A DNA stretch of 64,000 nucleotides from an uncultured Lachnospiraceae bacterium (lineage in GTDB: Bacteria > Bacillota > Clostridia > Lachnospirales > Lachnospiraceae), in contig CAJTXA010000011.1 in assembly GCA_910579865.1 (NCBI GenBank), positions 62,001 to 126,000 on the forward strand. Reading direction: 5' to 3'. Shown here one piece after another: positions 16,966-25,200 of this stretch; the first letter of the stretch is position 1; the number at the start of each line of letters is the position of its first letter. The notes under the pieces were generated by a model, which saw only the letters and a list, made by a program, of their open reading frames with translations, ran no database searches and was not told the DNA's origin. Made by a program: the position numbers and the translations under genes.

Positions 16966-18216
16966 CTATTCAATTTTGTAAAAGGACTCTTCGGTTTCTT
17001 CAAAAGAATGTTCTGTTTGATATTCCATTAAGGTTGTTTTTTTACCAATCTTTTGCTGTACTACAACAGTACCAGAAGCAACCGCTTCATTCTTTTCTAT
17101 TGCTATTTTAACATCATTTTTTATAATTTGAAGTCCTTTTTCAATAAAATTTTGAAAATTTTGATTTTTTCTTTCCAAAAGTAATTGTTCTGCTTCCTCT
17201 TTGCTATATTCTCCTTGATAAATTGCATATTCTTTATAGTACCATTTCTCGAGCGAAATGGGAAGATAGAAATTTGCACCAAGTCGTACCTTTGACAAAT
17301 CACAGATGCAATCAAAAGCCTCATACTGTACTGGAAGTACCCAAAGAAAAAATCGGTTATTTCCAAATGTCACCGCATAGCCATTTTTCTCATTTCCAGT
17401 ATATTGTTTATATTCATAAAGATATGGTTGTTTATCCTGATAAGAATATAATACTTCTCCTAAAATATCTGCGTCTGCCTGTACATAGTCCCGACGCAGT
17501 TCGGAACCAAAATCATCTAAAATTACCACTTCAGAAGATACTAAAATCTCTCCTTTTTTTACAACATCTCCTTTTTTTACAAGTGGTGTTCCGCTTCTTG
17601 TAATAATCGAAGTAATCACTGCATCATGATCAGCAATCAGATCTGCTGCTGCTGGATTTTCTTCATGGTAGAACTCAATATCTGTATTTTCTTGAATCCG
17701 AATCAAAAGCCTGCTTCCAGCGATTGAAGCAGAAACCCAAGTAATATCCTCATATTGATTGCGAAGCAATCGTTCAATCTCTGGACAGGATACCCTGCCC
17801 TTATTCATACCACTTGACACTCCACAGTCTTCTAAATAATCAATTAATATATCATTTGAATAAATCTGATTTCCTTCTATATGAATTTCCCAAATATGAC
17901 AGGAACTATAATATAAAATTAGAAAAAAGAAAAGAAATCCAATGATATATCCTTTTCGTTTTCGACAATTTCGTAAAAAAAAAGGAAATCCGCAGCGATT
18001 CCTAATCGATAGCTTTGTACTTGTCTTTCTTACAATAGAAAGCAGTTTTTTAAAATCGCTGATTAAAATAAACCCCTCATAAGCTTCTTCCACTGGATGA
18101 ATTTCCCATATCCTGATATTCCTTGAAGCACAGATATTAAAGAATCTCTCTGGATAACTGCTTTTTATCCGAATTTGTAAATAACCTCTAAAATAGGCAA
18201 ACCGATTTGATTCCAT
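16966..18216 (-). CDS. yqfD: Sporulation protein YqfD
   Basis: A 416-residue membrane-anchored protein with an N-terminal cytoplasmic domain (RGYLQIRIKSSYPERFFNICASRNI), one membrane segment near residue 90 (YIIGFLFFFLILYYSSC), and an extracytoplasmic POTRA-like part (IWEIHIEGNQIYS onwards). YqfD and YqfC form a conserved sigma-E-dependent sporulation pair (the AQ/SpoIIIA-type secretion context is suggested in the literature). ATG 18216 is chosen because AAGGGGAG lies seven bases upstream; the ATG at 18234 precedes that site. Confidence 0.88.
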   Translation of the reverse strand: MESNRFAYFRGYLQIRIKSSYPERFFNICASRNIRIWEIHPVEEAYEGFILISDFKKLLSIVRKTSTKLSIRNRCGFPFFLRNCRKRKGYIIGFLFFFLILYYSSCHIWEIHIEGNQIYSNDILIDYLEDCGVSSGMNKGRVSCPEIERLLRNQYEDITWVSASIAGSRLLIRIQENTDIEFYHEENPAAADLIADHDAVITSIITRSGTPLVKKGDVVKKGEILVSSEVVILDDFGSELRRDYVQADADILGEVLYSYQDKQPYLYEYKQYTGNEKNGYAVTFGNNRFFLWVLPVQYEAFDCICDLSKVRLGANFYLPISLEKWYYKEYAIYQGEYSKEEAEQLLLERKNQNFQNFIEKGLQIIKNDVKIAIEKNEAVASGTVVVQQKIGKKTTLMEYQTEHSFEETEESFYKIE

Positions 18217-18282
18217 TTCTGTTCTCCCCTTCATTCCTATCTGAATACCAGTCCTGTTTCAAACAGATTATGTAATAAAAAA

Positions 18283-18558
18283 CTAATAATAAGCAATTTC
18301 CGATATTATTCCCTTAATTTTCATTTCCTCACAAGTATATTGTACAATTGTTAAATTTCTGCCAGTTATTTTTAATTTACAATTTTTTGCCTGTAGTTTT
18401 ATCTGTGTATCATCAAATTCAATAATACTTCGATAATTGCAGATATGAACCTCTCGATAACCTTTCATTGAAATCAGGACATCCCCGTAAACAATATCTC
18501 CCGGCATCTCAAGGGTGTCTGTCAGATATTCTGCCAGGACAGTAGAAAGTTTTTTCAT
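18283..18558 (-). CDS. yqfC: Sporulation protein YqfC
   Basis: A 91-residue protein with the YqfC/YabP-like pattern: LEMPGDIVYGDVLISMKGYREVHICNYRSIIEFDDTQIKL, then LKITGRNLTIVQYTCEEMKIKGII. These are beta-rich, spore-related proteins. It starts at ATG 18558 behind AAAGGAATG and is the first gene of the yqfC-yqfD-phoH-HD-ybeY operon. A candidate sigma-E promoter lies upstream at 18597-18625. Confidence 0.88.
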   Translation of the reverse strand: MKKLSTVLAEYLTDTLEMPGDIVYGDVLISMKGYREVHICNYRSIIEFDDTQIKLQAKNCKLKITGRNLTIVQYTCEEMKIKGIISEIAYY

Positions 18559-18596
18559 CTGCTCATTCCTTTACGGGCGGTTTCCAACTTCTTTAT

Positions 18597-18625
18597 ACTA
18601 TATGAAGCGAAAGAAAATTACATAC
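18597..18625 (-). promoter_or_regulatory. Candidate sigma-E promoter of yqfC
   Basis: On the minus strand GTATGT (18625-18620), a 15-bp spacer and CATATAGT (18604-18597) resemble the mother-cell sigma-E consensus (about GnATA with CATACAnT). The same layout precedes spoIVA at 35180-35208. Known sigma-E control of yqfC and spoIVA in Bacillus supports the reading. Confidence 0.45.
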
Positions 18626-18637
18626 CTGTTTTTATAC

Positions 18638-18665
18638 GAAAAAAACTCCCGGCTTGAACCGGGAG
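18638..18665 (-). terminator. rpsU terminator
   Basis: CTCCCGG (18646-18652) and CCGGGAG (18659-18665) form a strong GC-rich stem. On the minus strand it is followed by a run of seven or more T residues, directly after the rpsU stop. Confidence 0.92.
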
Positions 18666-18687
18666 TCCAGTTTTGTTGCTTCAGCTA

Positions 18688-18864
18688 TTAGTTATATTTT
18701 CTCTTTCTAGCAGCTTCAGACTTCTTCTTACGTTTAACACTTGGCTTCTCGTAATGCTCTCTCTTGCGGATTTCTTGCTGAATCCCTGCTTTCGCACAGT
18801 TTCTTTTAAATCTGCGAAGGGCACTATCTAACGTCTCGTTTTCTTTTACGATTACATTTGACAT
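18688..18864 (-). CDS. rpsU: 30S ribosomal protein S21
   Basis: A 58-codon gene. The translation begins MSNVIVKENETLDSALRRF and continues KRNCAKAGIQQEIRKREHYE, with a basic tail ending RKRKYN. These are standard for bS21, which binds the 30S platform and helps translation initiation. The gene is monocistronic, with its own promoter (18943-18970) and terminator (18638-18665). Confidence 0.97.
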   Translation of the reverse strand: MSNVIVKENETLDSALRRFKRNCAKAGIQQEIRKREHYEKPSVKRKKKSEAARKRKYN

Positions 18865-18942
18865 AGTATCACACCTAACCTCCCTCCAGTTGTGAATTGT
18901 GCTAAATACAACTGTTTGGGTATTTTTTAATGCACTATTAAA

Positions 18943-18970
18943 ATTATAGCATAGTTTTTTATTTCGTCAA
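18943..18970 (-). promoter_or_regulatory. rpsU promoter
   Basis: TTGACG (18970-18965), 16 bp, TATAAT (18948-18943) on the minus strand. The transcript start would lie about 75 bp before the rpsU ATG, leaving a short leader with GGAGGGAGGT. Confidence 0.8.
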
Positions 18971-19058
18971 CTATTTTTTAATAATTTTTTCAGATTTTTT
19001 CTCCATTTTTCTGTTGCCAAAATGTTATCATGCTTCCACTCCTTTTTTTGCTGGAACC

Positions 19059-19544
19059 TTAATAGAACTCCAATAATTTTTCATTTATTTCATCTATGTT
19101 TTCTTCTTGTGCTTTTAGTTCAGAATATAATCCAATCTCACCAATTTCATCCTTATCCTTCCTTTTTTCTTCAATTATTTGAATTGCATTTCTTGAAAGG
19201 GTAATTCCATACAATCCACCGTATTCTTCATGCCAATCTTTAACCCAATAACTAGGCGGCATATTATAATGCACTATTCCTAAGTACTCAAAATTTACTT
19301 TGCTGATTCCAAGTTCTTCTTCACATTCACGTACAATACATTCTCTAATACTTTCCTCCGCTTCAATAAGTCCGCCAAATGTTTCCCAATCATTTCTCCA
19401 TTTATGCCAACCCAGCAAATAATCATTCTCTATTTTCACAACAACTAAGGCATGATTTAAATTAGCAAATTTTCCTATAGCTTCATTTTCATCAATATTT
19501 ATTTTTTCTATAATTTCTGCGCCATTCTTAGCTTTAAAAATCAT
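19059..19544 (-). CDS. NUDIX hydrolase
   Basis: A 161-residue NUDIX protein. The box GGLIEAEESIRECIVRECEEELGI (split here as GGLIEAEE, SIRECIV, RECEEELGI; about 78-101) matches GX5EX7REUXEEXGU with all metal-binding glutamates. It is preceded by ALVVVKIENDYLLGWHKW. The substrate is unknown. It starts at ATG 19544 behind AAGGAG. It stands between rpsU and the broken permease without an obvious partner. Confidence 0.88.
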   Translation of the reverse strand: MIFKAKNGAEIIEKINIDENEAIGKFANLNHALVVVKIENDYLLGWHKWRNDWETFGGLIEAEESIRECIVRECEEELGISKVNFEYLGIVHYNMPPSYWVKDWHEEYGGLYGITLSRNAIQIIEEKRKDKDEIGEIGLYSELKAQEENIDEINEKLLEFY

Positions 19545-19690
19545 CTGTCCCTTCTCCTTTATAACTTCTTATCTACTAATTTTATTTTACCACTTTCATG
19601 TTTCATTTACCACAAAAATATAGAGTATAGCAACTGCCATGCCCCACATTTCTTATTGTTCCAACGATTTTTCTATTTTGTGGAACACTA

Positions 19691-21768
19691 CTATGATAAT
19701 GCATCATTTCGTAATGTTTCATTTAAATTGCACTGTAAAAGACGTTTTCCTCCAATATAGTAAGCAAGTGCAACAAACAATGCGATAGCTATTGCAAATA
19801 TCAGAATAGGCAAAATTGGTGCCTCAACCCAGAATACCATTGGATCTAAATAACTTGCAGTTACAGCAAACTGTATAAATAATAAAGTAAGAAAGAATGT
19901 AATTAATAGTGGTTTTCCTATTATTACAAAAGCTTCCATACTGAGCATTTCCCTCATTTCCTGTGGGGTTAATCCAATAGACATATACTGAGTAAATTCC
20001 CGTTTCCTCTGGCGGAGAAACCCTAATGTATTTAAGAATACATTCGCAATGCCAATAATGGCTAACAGTACACAAAACGCTCCTAAAATCACTTTCATTC
20101 CATAGATTAAATTGTCGTTTGAAAGCCTTTCTTGGATACGATTTTCACTTTCGATTTTATATTCCCCTACAAGCTGTGTGACTTCTTTTTCCAAACTGTC
20201 CAAATTGGCAAGACTTGCAGTTGTATTTGAAAGAATACGAATATAGCTATCCGATTCCATTTCGCATACCTGTTCTAATGTTTTGTTCCACATAGTAAGT
20301 GGAATAACATGTACAAGGGCATAATTTTCATATTCTTCTCTTAACATAGGAGCTGTCTGTGTATAAGATAAAATAGGGATTTCTACACTTTTGTCATTTT
20401 TATAAAATATTGTTGTTTGATTCTTTTCCGTTATAAAAGGAATATATTTTTTATAACGGAAATTGCTGTTTATACTATCCCAAATCTGATTTAATATGAT
20501 TGCACCATCAAGGCTTGGTGTAATCTTAATTTGTGAACAAAAGTTTAAAAAACTTGTATCATCCAAAATAATAATTGGTACAGATATTTGAAACTGTCCC
20601 TCTGCCTTTTGTGCTCCTGTAATTGATTCAAACCCACCAAGTGACAATAATTCATCGCTTTGTAATCCTTCTGACAGAAATGTCATTGCTTTTGCCTTTT
20701 GATATACTGCGGCATCTTGTATGCTGGAAATATCCTGCAATTTATCGGTTAAACCAAAATCTGATAGTTCTGTGTCCTTCAAGGTTATCATAATATCCCA
20801 CATATCCTGATATCGTTCAAAATAAGTGTATCTCGTACTGATATCAGAAAGAGTCATAAAAACAAGCATTCTAGAATGTTTTCTTTTTTTTAATAGTAAG
20901 CCGCCTGTATTTTGGATCGCTTCAATTGGGGTTATTTTACTTAATTTTCTTGCAGGTATCCACGCTGAAAAAAACACTGTCAAAACAGAAGCCAAGATAG
21001 TAAATATAAGTATAAATGGGCTGTAATGAAAGACAGATTTATGATGTTTTGATACATTTGCAGCAAAAATGTTGACTGCCTCTATTAATCCAGAACTGAT
21101 AAAAATTCCTAATAAACTGCCTAGTATCATTGGTATTATGCTTAGGAGTACTGCTTCCTGCAATAAACAGTTTCTAATTTGCTTTGGCGTAGCTCCAATG
21201 CTTGCAAAAATACCAAATTGATGGATTCTAGCATTCATTGACAATTCAAAGGAGCCTCGAATGATTAGGATTAATGACAGCATTACGATAATTAGTATTG
21301 CCAAATACAATGCTAACAGCAGTGGCGGTGTTTTATCCTCTGGATCGTGTATAAAATATCGAGATAAAAACAGCGAATGGTATTGGATGGAATCTTTTTC
21401 TAATCCAAGCTGTTTTGAAATGAATGGCATATCACGATAAATATTTCGAAGATTTTGAAAATAAATATCAACCACAATTTCACCCTGTTTTGATAATTCC
21501 TTATTGATAACTGCTTTTTCTACATTTGCAAATTGGCACACCATAGATTGATCATTGGAATCAAATTGATCACAAACAATGCGCCCATGCCAGTCGCCTT
21601 CCTCCAAAATGATTTGTTCCACCTCATACATCCAGAAATTATCCAGAAATTGTAAGCTATACTGCATAGTAAGGACAAAAACATTGTAGCAACCAGAACT
21701 GCCGCCATAATTGATATACTAGATGCACGGTTATTTTTAATATAACCCTTCGAGTAATCTTTCCACAT
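19691..21768 (-). pseudogene. Frameshifted BceB-type ABC permease
   Basis: Two frames together encode one FtsX-type permease. The first 40-odd codons start at ATG 21768 (MWKDYSKGYIKNNRASS, then a membrane helix ending SIAYNFW). The rest resumes in another frame at MYEVEQIILEEGDWHGR and runs to 19691. It includes four membrane helices, a large extracellular domain, GIFASIGATPKQIRNCLL and a second FtsX block (QYMSIGLTPQEMREML) near the C-terminus. The break is exactly at an 11-bp tandem duplication (21630-21651); removing one copy joins the frames. BceB-type permeases sense or remove peptide antibiotics with a cognate ATPase and two-component system. Here all visible partners are also damaged. 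Confidence 0.85.
21630..21651. repeat. 11-bp tandem duplication causing a frameshift
   Basis: ATCCAGAAATT occurs twice in direct succession (21630-21640 and 21641-21651). Since 11 is not a multiple of three, it shifts the permease frame. Deleting one copy restores YNFW followed by MYEVEQ. Confidence 0.92.
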
Positions 21769-21773
21769 TCTGT

Positions 21774-21953
21774 TTACCTCCATTCATCACTGATAATCTT
21801 TCCATCTTCCATAGTTACAATTCGATCCGCTTCTAACGCAATTTTTTCATCATGGGTAATAAGAAGTATTGTCTGTTTTAAATTTCGGTTTGACAGCTTT
21901 AAAAGGTCAATAATTTCCTTTGAATTTTTCTGGTCAAGGTTTCCTGTCGGTGC
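21774..21953 (-). pseudogene. 3' remnant of an ABC transporter ATPase (BceA-type)
   Basis: The sequence encodes PTGNLDQKNSKEIIDLL, then TILLITHDEKIALEADRIVTMEDGKI. This is the region after Walker B through the H-loop of a BceA/MacB-type ATPase. Everything upstream (Walker A, signature, Walker B aspartate) is gone; the break falls at the codon before PTGNLD, near 21950-21955, where unrelated island DNA begins. Its end lies just before the permease start, as in intact bceAB pairs. Confidence 0.82.
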
Positions 21954-21992
21954 TATATAGTTAGTAACAGTATGTGACCAAAACGTACACAC

Positions 21993-22037
21993 AGAAAAAT
22001 AAGGCGGCTGCCTGCCTTTTTCAGCCTGCAACCGCCT
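21993..22037 (-). terminator. Terminator of the toxin-antitoxin operon
   Basis: On the minus strand AGGCGGTTGC (22037-22028) pairs with GCAGCCGCCT (22011-22002), 10 bp with one G-U pair, followed by TATTTTTCT. It starts five bases after the antitoxin stop. Confidence 0.75.
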
Positions 22038-22041
22038 ATTC

Positions 22042-22251
22042 TTACCAGCTTATTTCACTGTCTTTTACATATTCTCCACTGTCTACCCTCTGCTCTGCCG
22101 CTTCCAGCAGCTTCCGCTCTTCTGGTGTTAGTTTTGTAAAATCCGGGTCCCAGGCAAGCACCAGCCGCTTGATAAACTGGCTTGCAAATTCCTGTTCGCT
22201 CTCCGGCAGCATTTCCAGCATTTTAACTGATTCCTGTACTACCTGTGTCAT
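22042..22251 (-). CDS. Putative antitoxin of a RelE-like pair
   Basis: A 69-residue protein (MTQVVQESVKMLEMLPES, then FIKRLVLAWDPDFTKLTPEERKLLEAAEQ, acidic C-terminus). It resembles small antitoxins found beside RelE-type toxins in Clostridia, with an N-terminal helical part and a C-terminal tail ending EISW. It follows the toxin gene by 16 bp, an inverted toxin-first order. Start ATG 22251 has GGAGG eight bases upstream; the longer open frame to 22308 lacks a good site. The antitoxin role is inferred from position and size. Confidence 0.65.
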   Translation of the reverse strand: MTQVVQESVKMLEMLPESEQEFASQFIKRLVLAWDPDFTKLTPEERKLLEAAEQRVDSGEYVKDSEISW

Positions 22252-22267
22252 GCTCTCAACCTCCATT

Positions 22268-22528
22268 CTATTTATAAATATCTCCACGGCTCCCGATCTC
22301 CATAACAATCAGTATTTCCACTTCTCCATCTTGTGTATACCGATAGATCACACGGTACTTTCCAACTCTTAAACGGTGTCTGCCGTCTTTATAACCCTGC
22401 ATGGGTTTTATATCACCTTTGGGCGGCTTCTGTGTCAGTCCCTTGATTGCGTCCCTTATGGAATCCCTTAGTTTCTGCGGAAGTCCCTGCAAATACTTGA
22501 CTGCCGCTTTATCATACCTGATTTCCAT
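22268..22528 (-). CDS. RelE/ParE-family toxin
   Basis: An 86-residue protein with the RelE fold pattern: MEIRYDKAAVKYLQGLPQKLRDSIRDAIKGL, then DIKPMQGYKDGRHRLRVGKYRVIYRYTQDGEVEILIVMEIGSRGDIY. The basic R-LRVGKYRVIY strand is the conserved core of RelE-type mRNA interferases. Start ATG 22528 gives an 11-base gap to AGGAGG; ATG 22537 is only two bases from it. The promoter (22563-22591) contains a copy of the island's 18-bp operator in its spacer. Confidence 0.85.
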   Translation of the reverse strand: MEIRYDKAAVKYLQGLPQKLRDSIRDAIKGLTQKPPKGDIKPMQGYKDGRHRLRVGKYRVIYRYTQDGEVEILIVMEIGSRGDIYK

Positions 22529-22562
22529 ATGCGCCATTACCTCCTTTTCCTTTGATAATTCT

Positions 22563-22591
22563 ATTATATACTTACGGAAGTATAATGTCAA
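22563..22591 (-). promoter_or_regulatory. Toxin-antitoxin promoter with operator in the spacer
   Basis: TTGACA (22591-22586), a 17-bp spacer and TATAAT (22568-22563): a perfect consensus promoter. The spacer is occupied by the 18-bp site at 22567-22584 (minus-strand reading TATACTTCCGTAAGTATA), so a bound repressor would block RNA polymerase. Same site at 22971-22988 and partial copies at 22905-22919 and 22931-22946. Confidence 0.8.
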
Positions 22592-22608
22592 GTATTTTTT
22601 ATTCCTGA

Positions 22609-22854
22609 TTATTCCAGAATCAAATCTTCCCCTGTATCCCTTTTATACTTTTCTTTTATAGCCGTTACCACATAGTCATTACGGGAACTATACCCCTGTT
22701 CTTTCACGATCTCTTCCAGGCGTACTTTCATTCCTTTAGGAAGCGTCATTTCAGCCCTATCATAATTTTTATCCCTATGCCTATTTTTTGCCGCCGTTGC
22801 CGCGGGTCCCCTGGGTATCGTCCACTTTTTTCCCTCTGTCTGCTGCTCTGCCAT
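22609..22854 (-). CDS. Arc-type ribbon-helix-helix DNA-binding protein
   Basis: An 81-residue protein. A basic, Ala/Gly-rich N-terminus (about 1-35) precedes AEMTLPKGMKVRLEEIVKEQGYSSRNDYVVTAIKEKYKRD, a ribbon (AEMTLP) followed by two helices, typical of Arc/MetJ repressors. Start ATG 22854 has AAGGAGG nine bases upstream. Its own promoter and two neighbours contain the same palindromic site, so it is the best candidate for the repressor of this small regulon. Confidence 0.8.
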   Translation of the reverse strand: MAEQQTEGKKWTIPRGPAATAAKNRHRDKNYDRAEMTLPKGMKVRLEEIVKEQGYSSRNDYVVTAIKEKYKRDTGEDLILE

Positions 22855-22885
22855 CTGCTTTCCCTCCTTATGTTTTGTACGCACC

Positions 22886-22946
22886 ATTATACCATATCCT
22901 TTCTATTTACGGAAGTATACAAAATTCACAATCTTACGGAAGTATA
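22886..22946 (-). promoter_or_regulatory. Promoter of the Arc-type repressor with two operator copies
   Basis: An extended -10 (TGG followed by TATAAT, 22891-22886) has a weak -35 (TTCCGT) that overlaps the partial operator at 22905-22919. A second partial operator is at 22931-22946. This fits autoregulation. Confidence 0.6.
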
Positions 22947-22963
22947 TTTGTCTATTCTGCCTA

Positions 22964-22992
22964 TTGAATCTATACTTCCGTAAGTATATAAT
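22964..22992 (+). promoter_or_regulatory. Divergent promoter with operator in the spacer
   Basis: TTGAAT (22964-22969), 17-bp spacer, TATAAT (22987-22992). The 18-bp operator TATACTTCCGTAAGTATA (22971-22988) fills the spacer. It drives the 74-residue gene at 23029. Confidence 0.75.
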
Positions 22993-23028
22993 AACATCAT
23001 CAAATGAAGCAAGCGGAGGTAATGGAAG

Positions 23029-23253
23029 ATGAAAAAATTTGAGGTAGGCAAGCAGTACAGCATGACAAGCATTTGCAACCATGAATGTATCTGGACTTAT
23101 ACAGTTACCGCAAGGACGGCAAAAACAATCACCATCACGGACGGCAAAGAAACATTCAAGTGCCGAATCAATCAGAAAATTTCTGAATATTCCAATGCTG
23201 AAACAGTTTACCCCCTGGGACGGTGTTCAATGGCTCCCAGCCTAACAGCATAG
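23029..23253 (+). CDS. Small conserved mobile-element protein
   Basis: A 74-residue protein with GGAGG upstream of its ATG. It begins MKKFEVGKQYSMTSICNHE and continues CIWTYTVTARTAKTITITDG, then CRINQKISEYSNAETVYPLG and RCSMAPSLTA. I recall similar short proteins on clostridial conjugative elements, function unknown. Two cysteines and a beta-rich pattern are visible. It is divergent from the Arc-type repressor and controlled by a promoter with the shared operator. Confidence 0.7.
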   Translation: MKKFEVGKQYSMTSICNHECIWTYTVTARTAKTITITDGKETFKCRINQKISEYSNAETVYPLGRCSMAPSLTA

Positions 23254-23503
23254 TGCAATTACGGGACGGCTCCTCATAAGCGCGAACTTAACGAAGCAGT
23301 CCTAGTAAAACTGCTGAATGGAACGCATCATTTTGGTTTATCCGCCGCCGTTGTTTTTTTGATAAACAGCGAGTATATTTTTTATCTGTCAGGTCTAAAA
23401 ATAGACTCATAAGCAGTCGATAATGACAAAAATGCTTTAATCTTGCATCAAGCCTGTTTTCCAGTTTAGCTCTTTTTAGCTGTTTGAGATGGTCAAGCTT
23501 TTT
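23254..23503. other. Unassigned remnant between the small gene and the IS
   Basis: No convincing gene. The minus strand has an open stretch of about 70 codons (from the IS edge to 23288) encoding a basic helical peptide (KKLDHLKQLKRAKLENRLD). It lacks a start outside the IS and I do not recognise it. It may be a fragment of the mobile element that carried the toxin-antitoxin genes. Confidence 0.4.
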
Positions 23504-23554
23504 TGTAACACTTACAAGGAAAAGTTTTGACATAATCATGCCTGCATTCTTTTT

Positions 23555-24379
23555 TCAAATGTATACATAATCCATAGTTGCATGATTTAGTTCTTCGTCT
23601 GTTGAAAAACGGTGTTTGCTAATGAATTCCGCTTTGAACGTCCCATAAAAGCTTTCCATTGGGGAGTTATCATAGGGGCATCCCGCTTTACTCATGCTCT
23701 GCTGAATCCCTTCTTCTGTACAGTAATCTGTAAATGCCCGTGAGGTATACTGTGAACCTTGGTCACTGTGCAGCATCAGGTTTTTTGGATAATGATTTCT
23801 TTCCAGAGTTGCTTTCAGTGTCTGCACAGCCAACTCTGCATCGATATGGCTGCTGTTGAGGGTTGCCACTACAGATCTGTCAAACAGGTCAATCATGCTG
23901 CAGTTATATCGCTTCCTTCCATCTTCCATAAAAATATAGGTAAAATCGGTACACCATTTTTTATTTGGCTTTTCCGCATGGAATTTCCTGTTTAGATGAT
24001 TTTCAAACTTTTTATAGCAGTCCCACTTTTTGTATGTAGGCTTTTTTGGCGTCACTGTGGATCGGATCCCCAATTCCTGCATATATTTTAATACAGTTGT
24101 ATTGCTCAAACTGATTTTCGCCCGCAGCAAATAAACCCTCATCATCTGGTATCCTGGATTTCCAGAGTATTCATGGTATATTTGTAGAATCTTATTTTTA
24201 AATTTCTCTTTCTTCTGTCTGTAGCCTACTTTCCTGTTCTTTTTATAATTGTAATAGGCATTTGGATAAATGCCCATCCGACGCAGGAGCCAGCGGACAC
24301 CGAATTCCTGCTTATGCCTGTCAATAAACTGGTACTGTTCGAATCGATTTCCTTTGCGAAGAATGCGACCGCTTTTTTT
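23555..24379 (-). pseudogene. IS3-family orfB transposase, internally deleted
   Basis: The catalytic rve domain is visible: WCTDFTYIF (first Asp), LMLHSDQGSQYTS (second Asp) and GCPYDNSPMESFYGTFKAE (Glu), so the DDE triad is complete. The reading frame stops early after ATMDYVYI at 23555. The expected end FEKRMQA followed by stop is found directly downstream in another frame (to 23537), which shows an out-of-frame internal deletion near 23556-23562. Its upstream frame (RYQFIDRHKQEFGVRWLLRR) joins orfA by -1 frameshifting at A7 (24373-24379). Confidence 0.82.
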
Positions 24380-24621
24380 AAGAATGCAATTTCCTTTTTC
24401 TGTTCCTCCAATTGTCTGCGGTTTTCTTCATAAAGTTTTTTTGTGTCATTTAAGTATGGGTCTGTTTCGCATTCTTCCTGGAACGCCCTTACCCATTTAC
24501 GGACTGTTCCGTCACCTAACTGGTATTCTTCGTTTCGACTTTTTATCGTACGTCCTTCTTCTAAATACAGCTGTACGATTTTCTTTTTGAACTCTGATTC
24601 ATAAATCTTTGTCTTTGGCAT
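24226..24621 (-). CDS. IS3-family orfA (helix-turn-helix)
   Basis: A protein starting MPKTKIYESEFKKKIVQLYLEEGRT, then YQLGDGTVRKWVRAFQEE, an HTH domain of IS3-type transposases, and a leucine-zipper-like stretch (LYEENRRQLEEQKKEIAFLKKAVAFFAKEID). Residues after that are out of frame relative to orfB and are probably not conserved. The seven-A run at 24373-24379 is the likely -1 frameshift site. Start ATG 24621 follows GGAAGG. Confidence 0.82.
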   Translation of the reverse strand: MPKTKIYESEFKKKIVQLYLEEGRTIKSRNEEYQLGDGTVRKWVRAFQEECETDPYLNDTKKLYEENRRQLEEQKKEIAFLKKAVAFFAKEIDSNSTSLLTGISRNSVSAGSCVGWAFIQMPITIIKRTGK

Positions 24622-24697
24622 GTGTAACACCTTCCTTTACATTTATTGAAGTATACTACTTATTTCCTGTTTGGTGTTACAACTTTATTATACCAGA

Positions 24698-25093
24698 TCA
24701 AGAACCACAGGCAATATACTGGCTCTGCACATTTCCTGCCCTGCGCAGCAATGCATGGATACGGTAATATAAAACCTCTAGTTCAAAGGGTTTTGTTACA
24801 TAATCATCGGCTCCATATTGAAAACCAGAAATAATATCATAAGTGTCATTTCGAACAGTTAGAAAAATAATCGGAAGTTCCTTCCATTTTGAGCGTATCC
24901 ATCCACAAAAACTGTTTTCCTCCCCATCTGGCATATTCCAGTCAATTAGTGCAATGCTTGGAATATGGTGTTCAAATGCTTTCTTTCCGCTTTCCAATGT
25001 TCCAAATATAGAAACCATATACCCTTTTTGACTTAGATATTCTTTTACAGCCATTGCAATCGTTTTATCATCTTCCATATAATAAATTTCCAT
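24698..25093 (-). pseudogene. Truncated response regulator (BceR-type)
   Basis: The receiver domain is complete: EIYYMEDDKTIAMAVKEYL (acidic pair), the phosphorylated Asp in IALIDWNMPDG, IIFLTVRND and DDYVTKPFELEVLYYRIHALLRR. The protein then ends after AGNVQSQYIACGS, where the OmpR-type DNA-binding domain should begin. The junction lies within about 30 bp of the IS end. Together with the ATPase remnant and permease at 19.7-22 kb it marks the two ends of a former bceRSAB-like locus whose kinase gene is gone. Confidence 0.82.
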
Positions 25094-25160
25094 TATTTTT
25101 TCATCTCCTCAATTTAAAGTATTTTTAATTATAGTCAGTGAAACGAATCAAATCAAGCCT

Positions 25161-25192
25161 AAAAAAACGGCATAGCCACTAAGACTATACCG
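25161..25192 (-). terminator. Terminator of the chromate-transporter genes
   Basis: CGGTATAGTC (25192-25183) pairs with GGCTATGCCG (25177-25168) on the minus strand, followed by seven T residues. It lies eight bases after the second chromate-transporter gene. Confidence 0.85.
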
Positions 25193-25200
25193 CAATTATT

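Larger units (their letters stand above)
23504..24681 (-). mobile_element. Decayed IS3-family insertion sequence
   Basis: An element of 1178 bp. The ends are imperfect inverted repeats starting TGTAACAC (23504 on the plus strand and 24681 on the minus strand), about 15 of 20 positions matching. It encodes orfA and orfB in overlapping frames. Direct target duplications are not visible: flanks are TTT on one side and ACT on the other. The broken host genes also lie on unequal sides, so the copy probably took part in a deletion. OrfB is internally deleted. Confidence 0.85.

Noticed and set aside
22309..22591. Longer starts for the toxin (22591) and antitoxin (22308)
   Set aside because: The longer toxin frame begins inside its promoter -35 box, and the longer antitoxin frame begins without a binding site inside the toxin gene.
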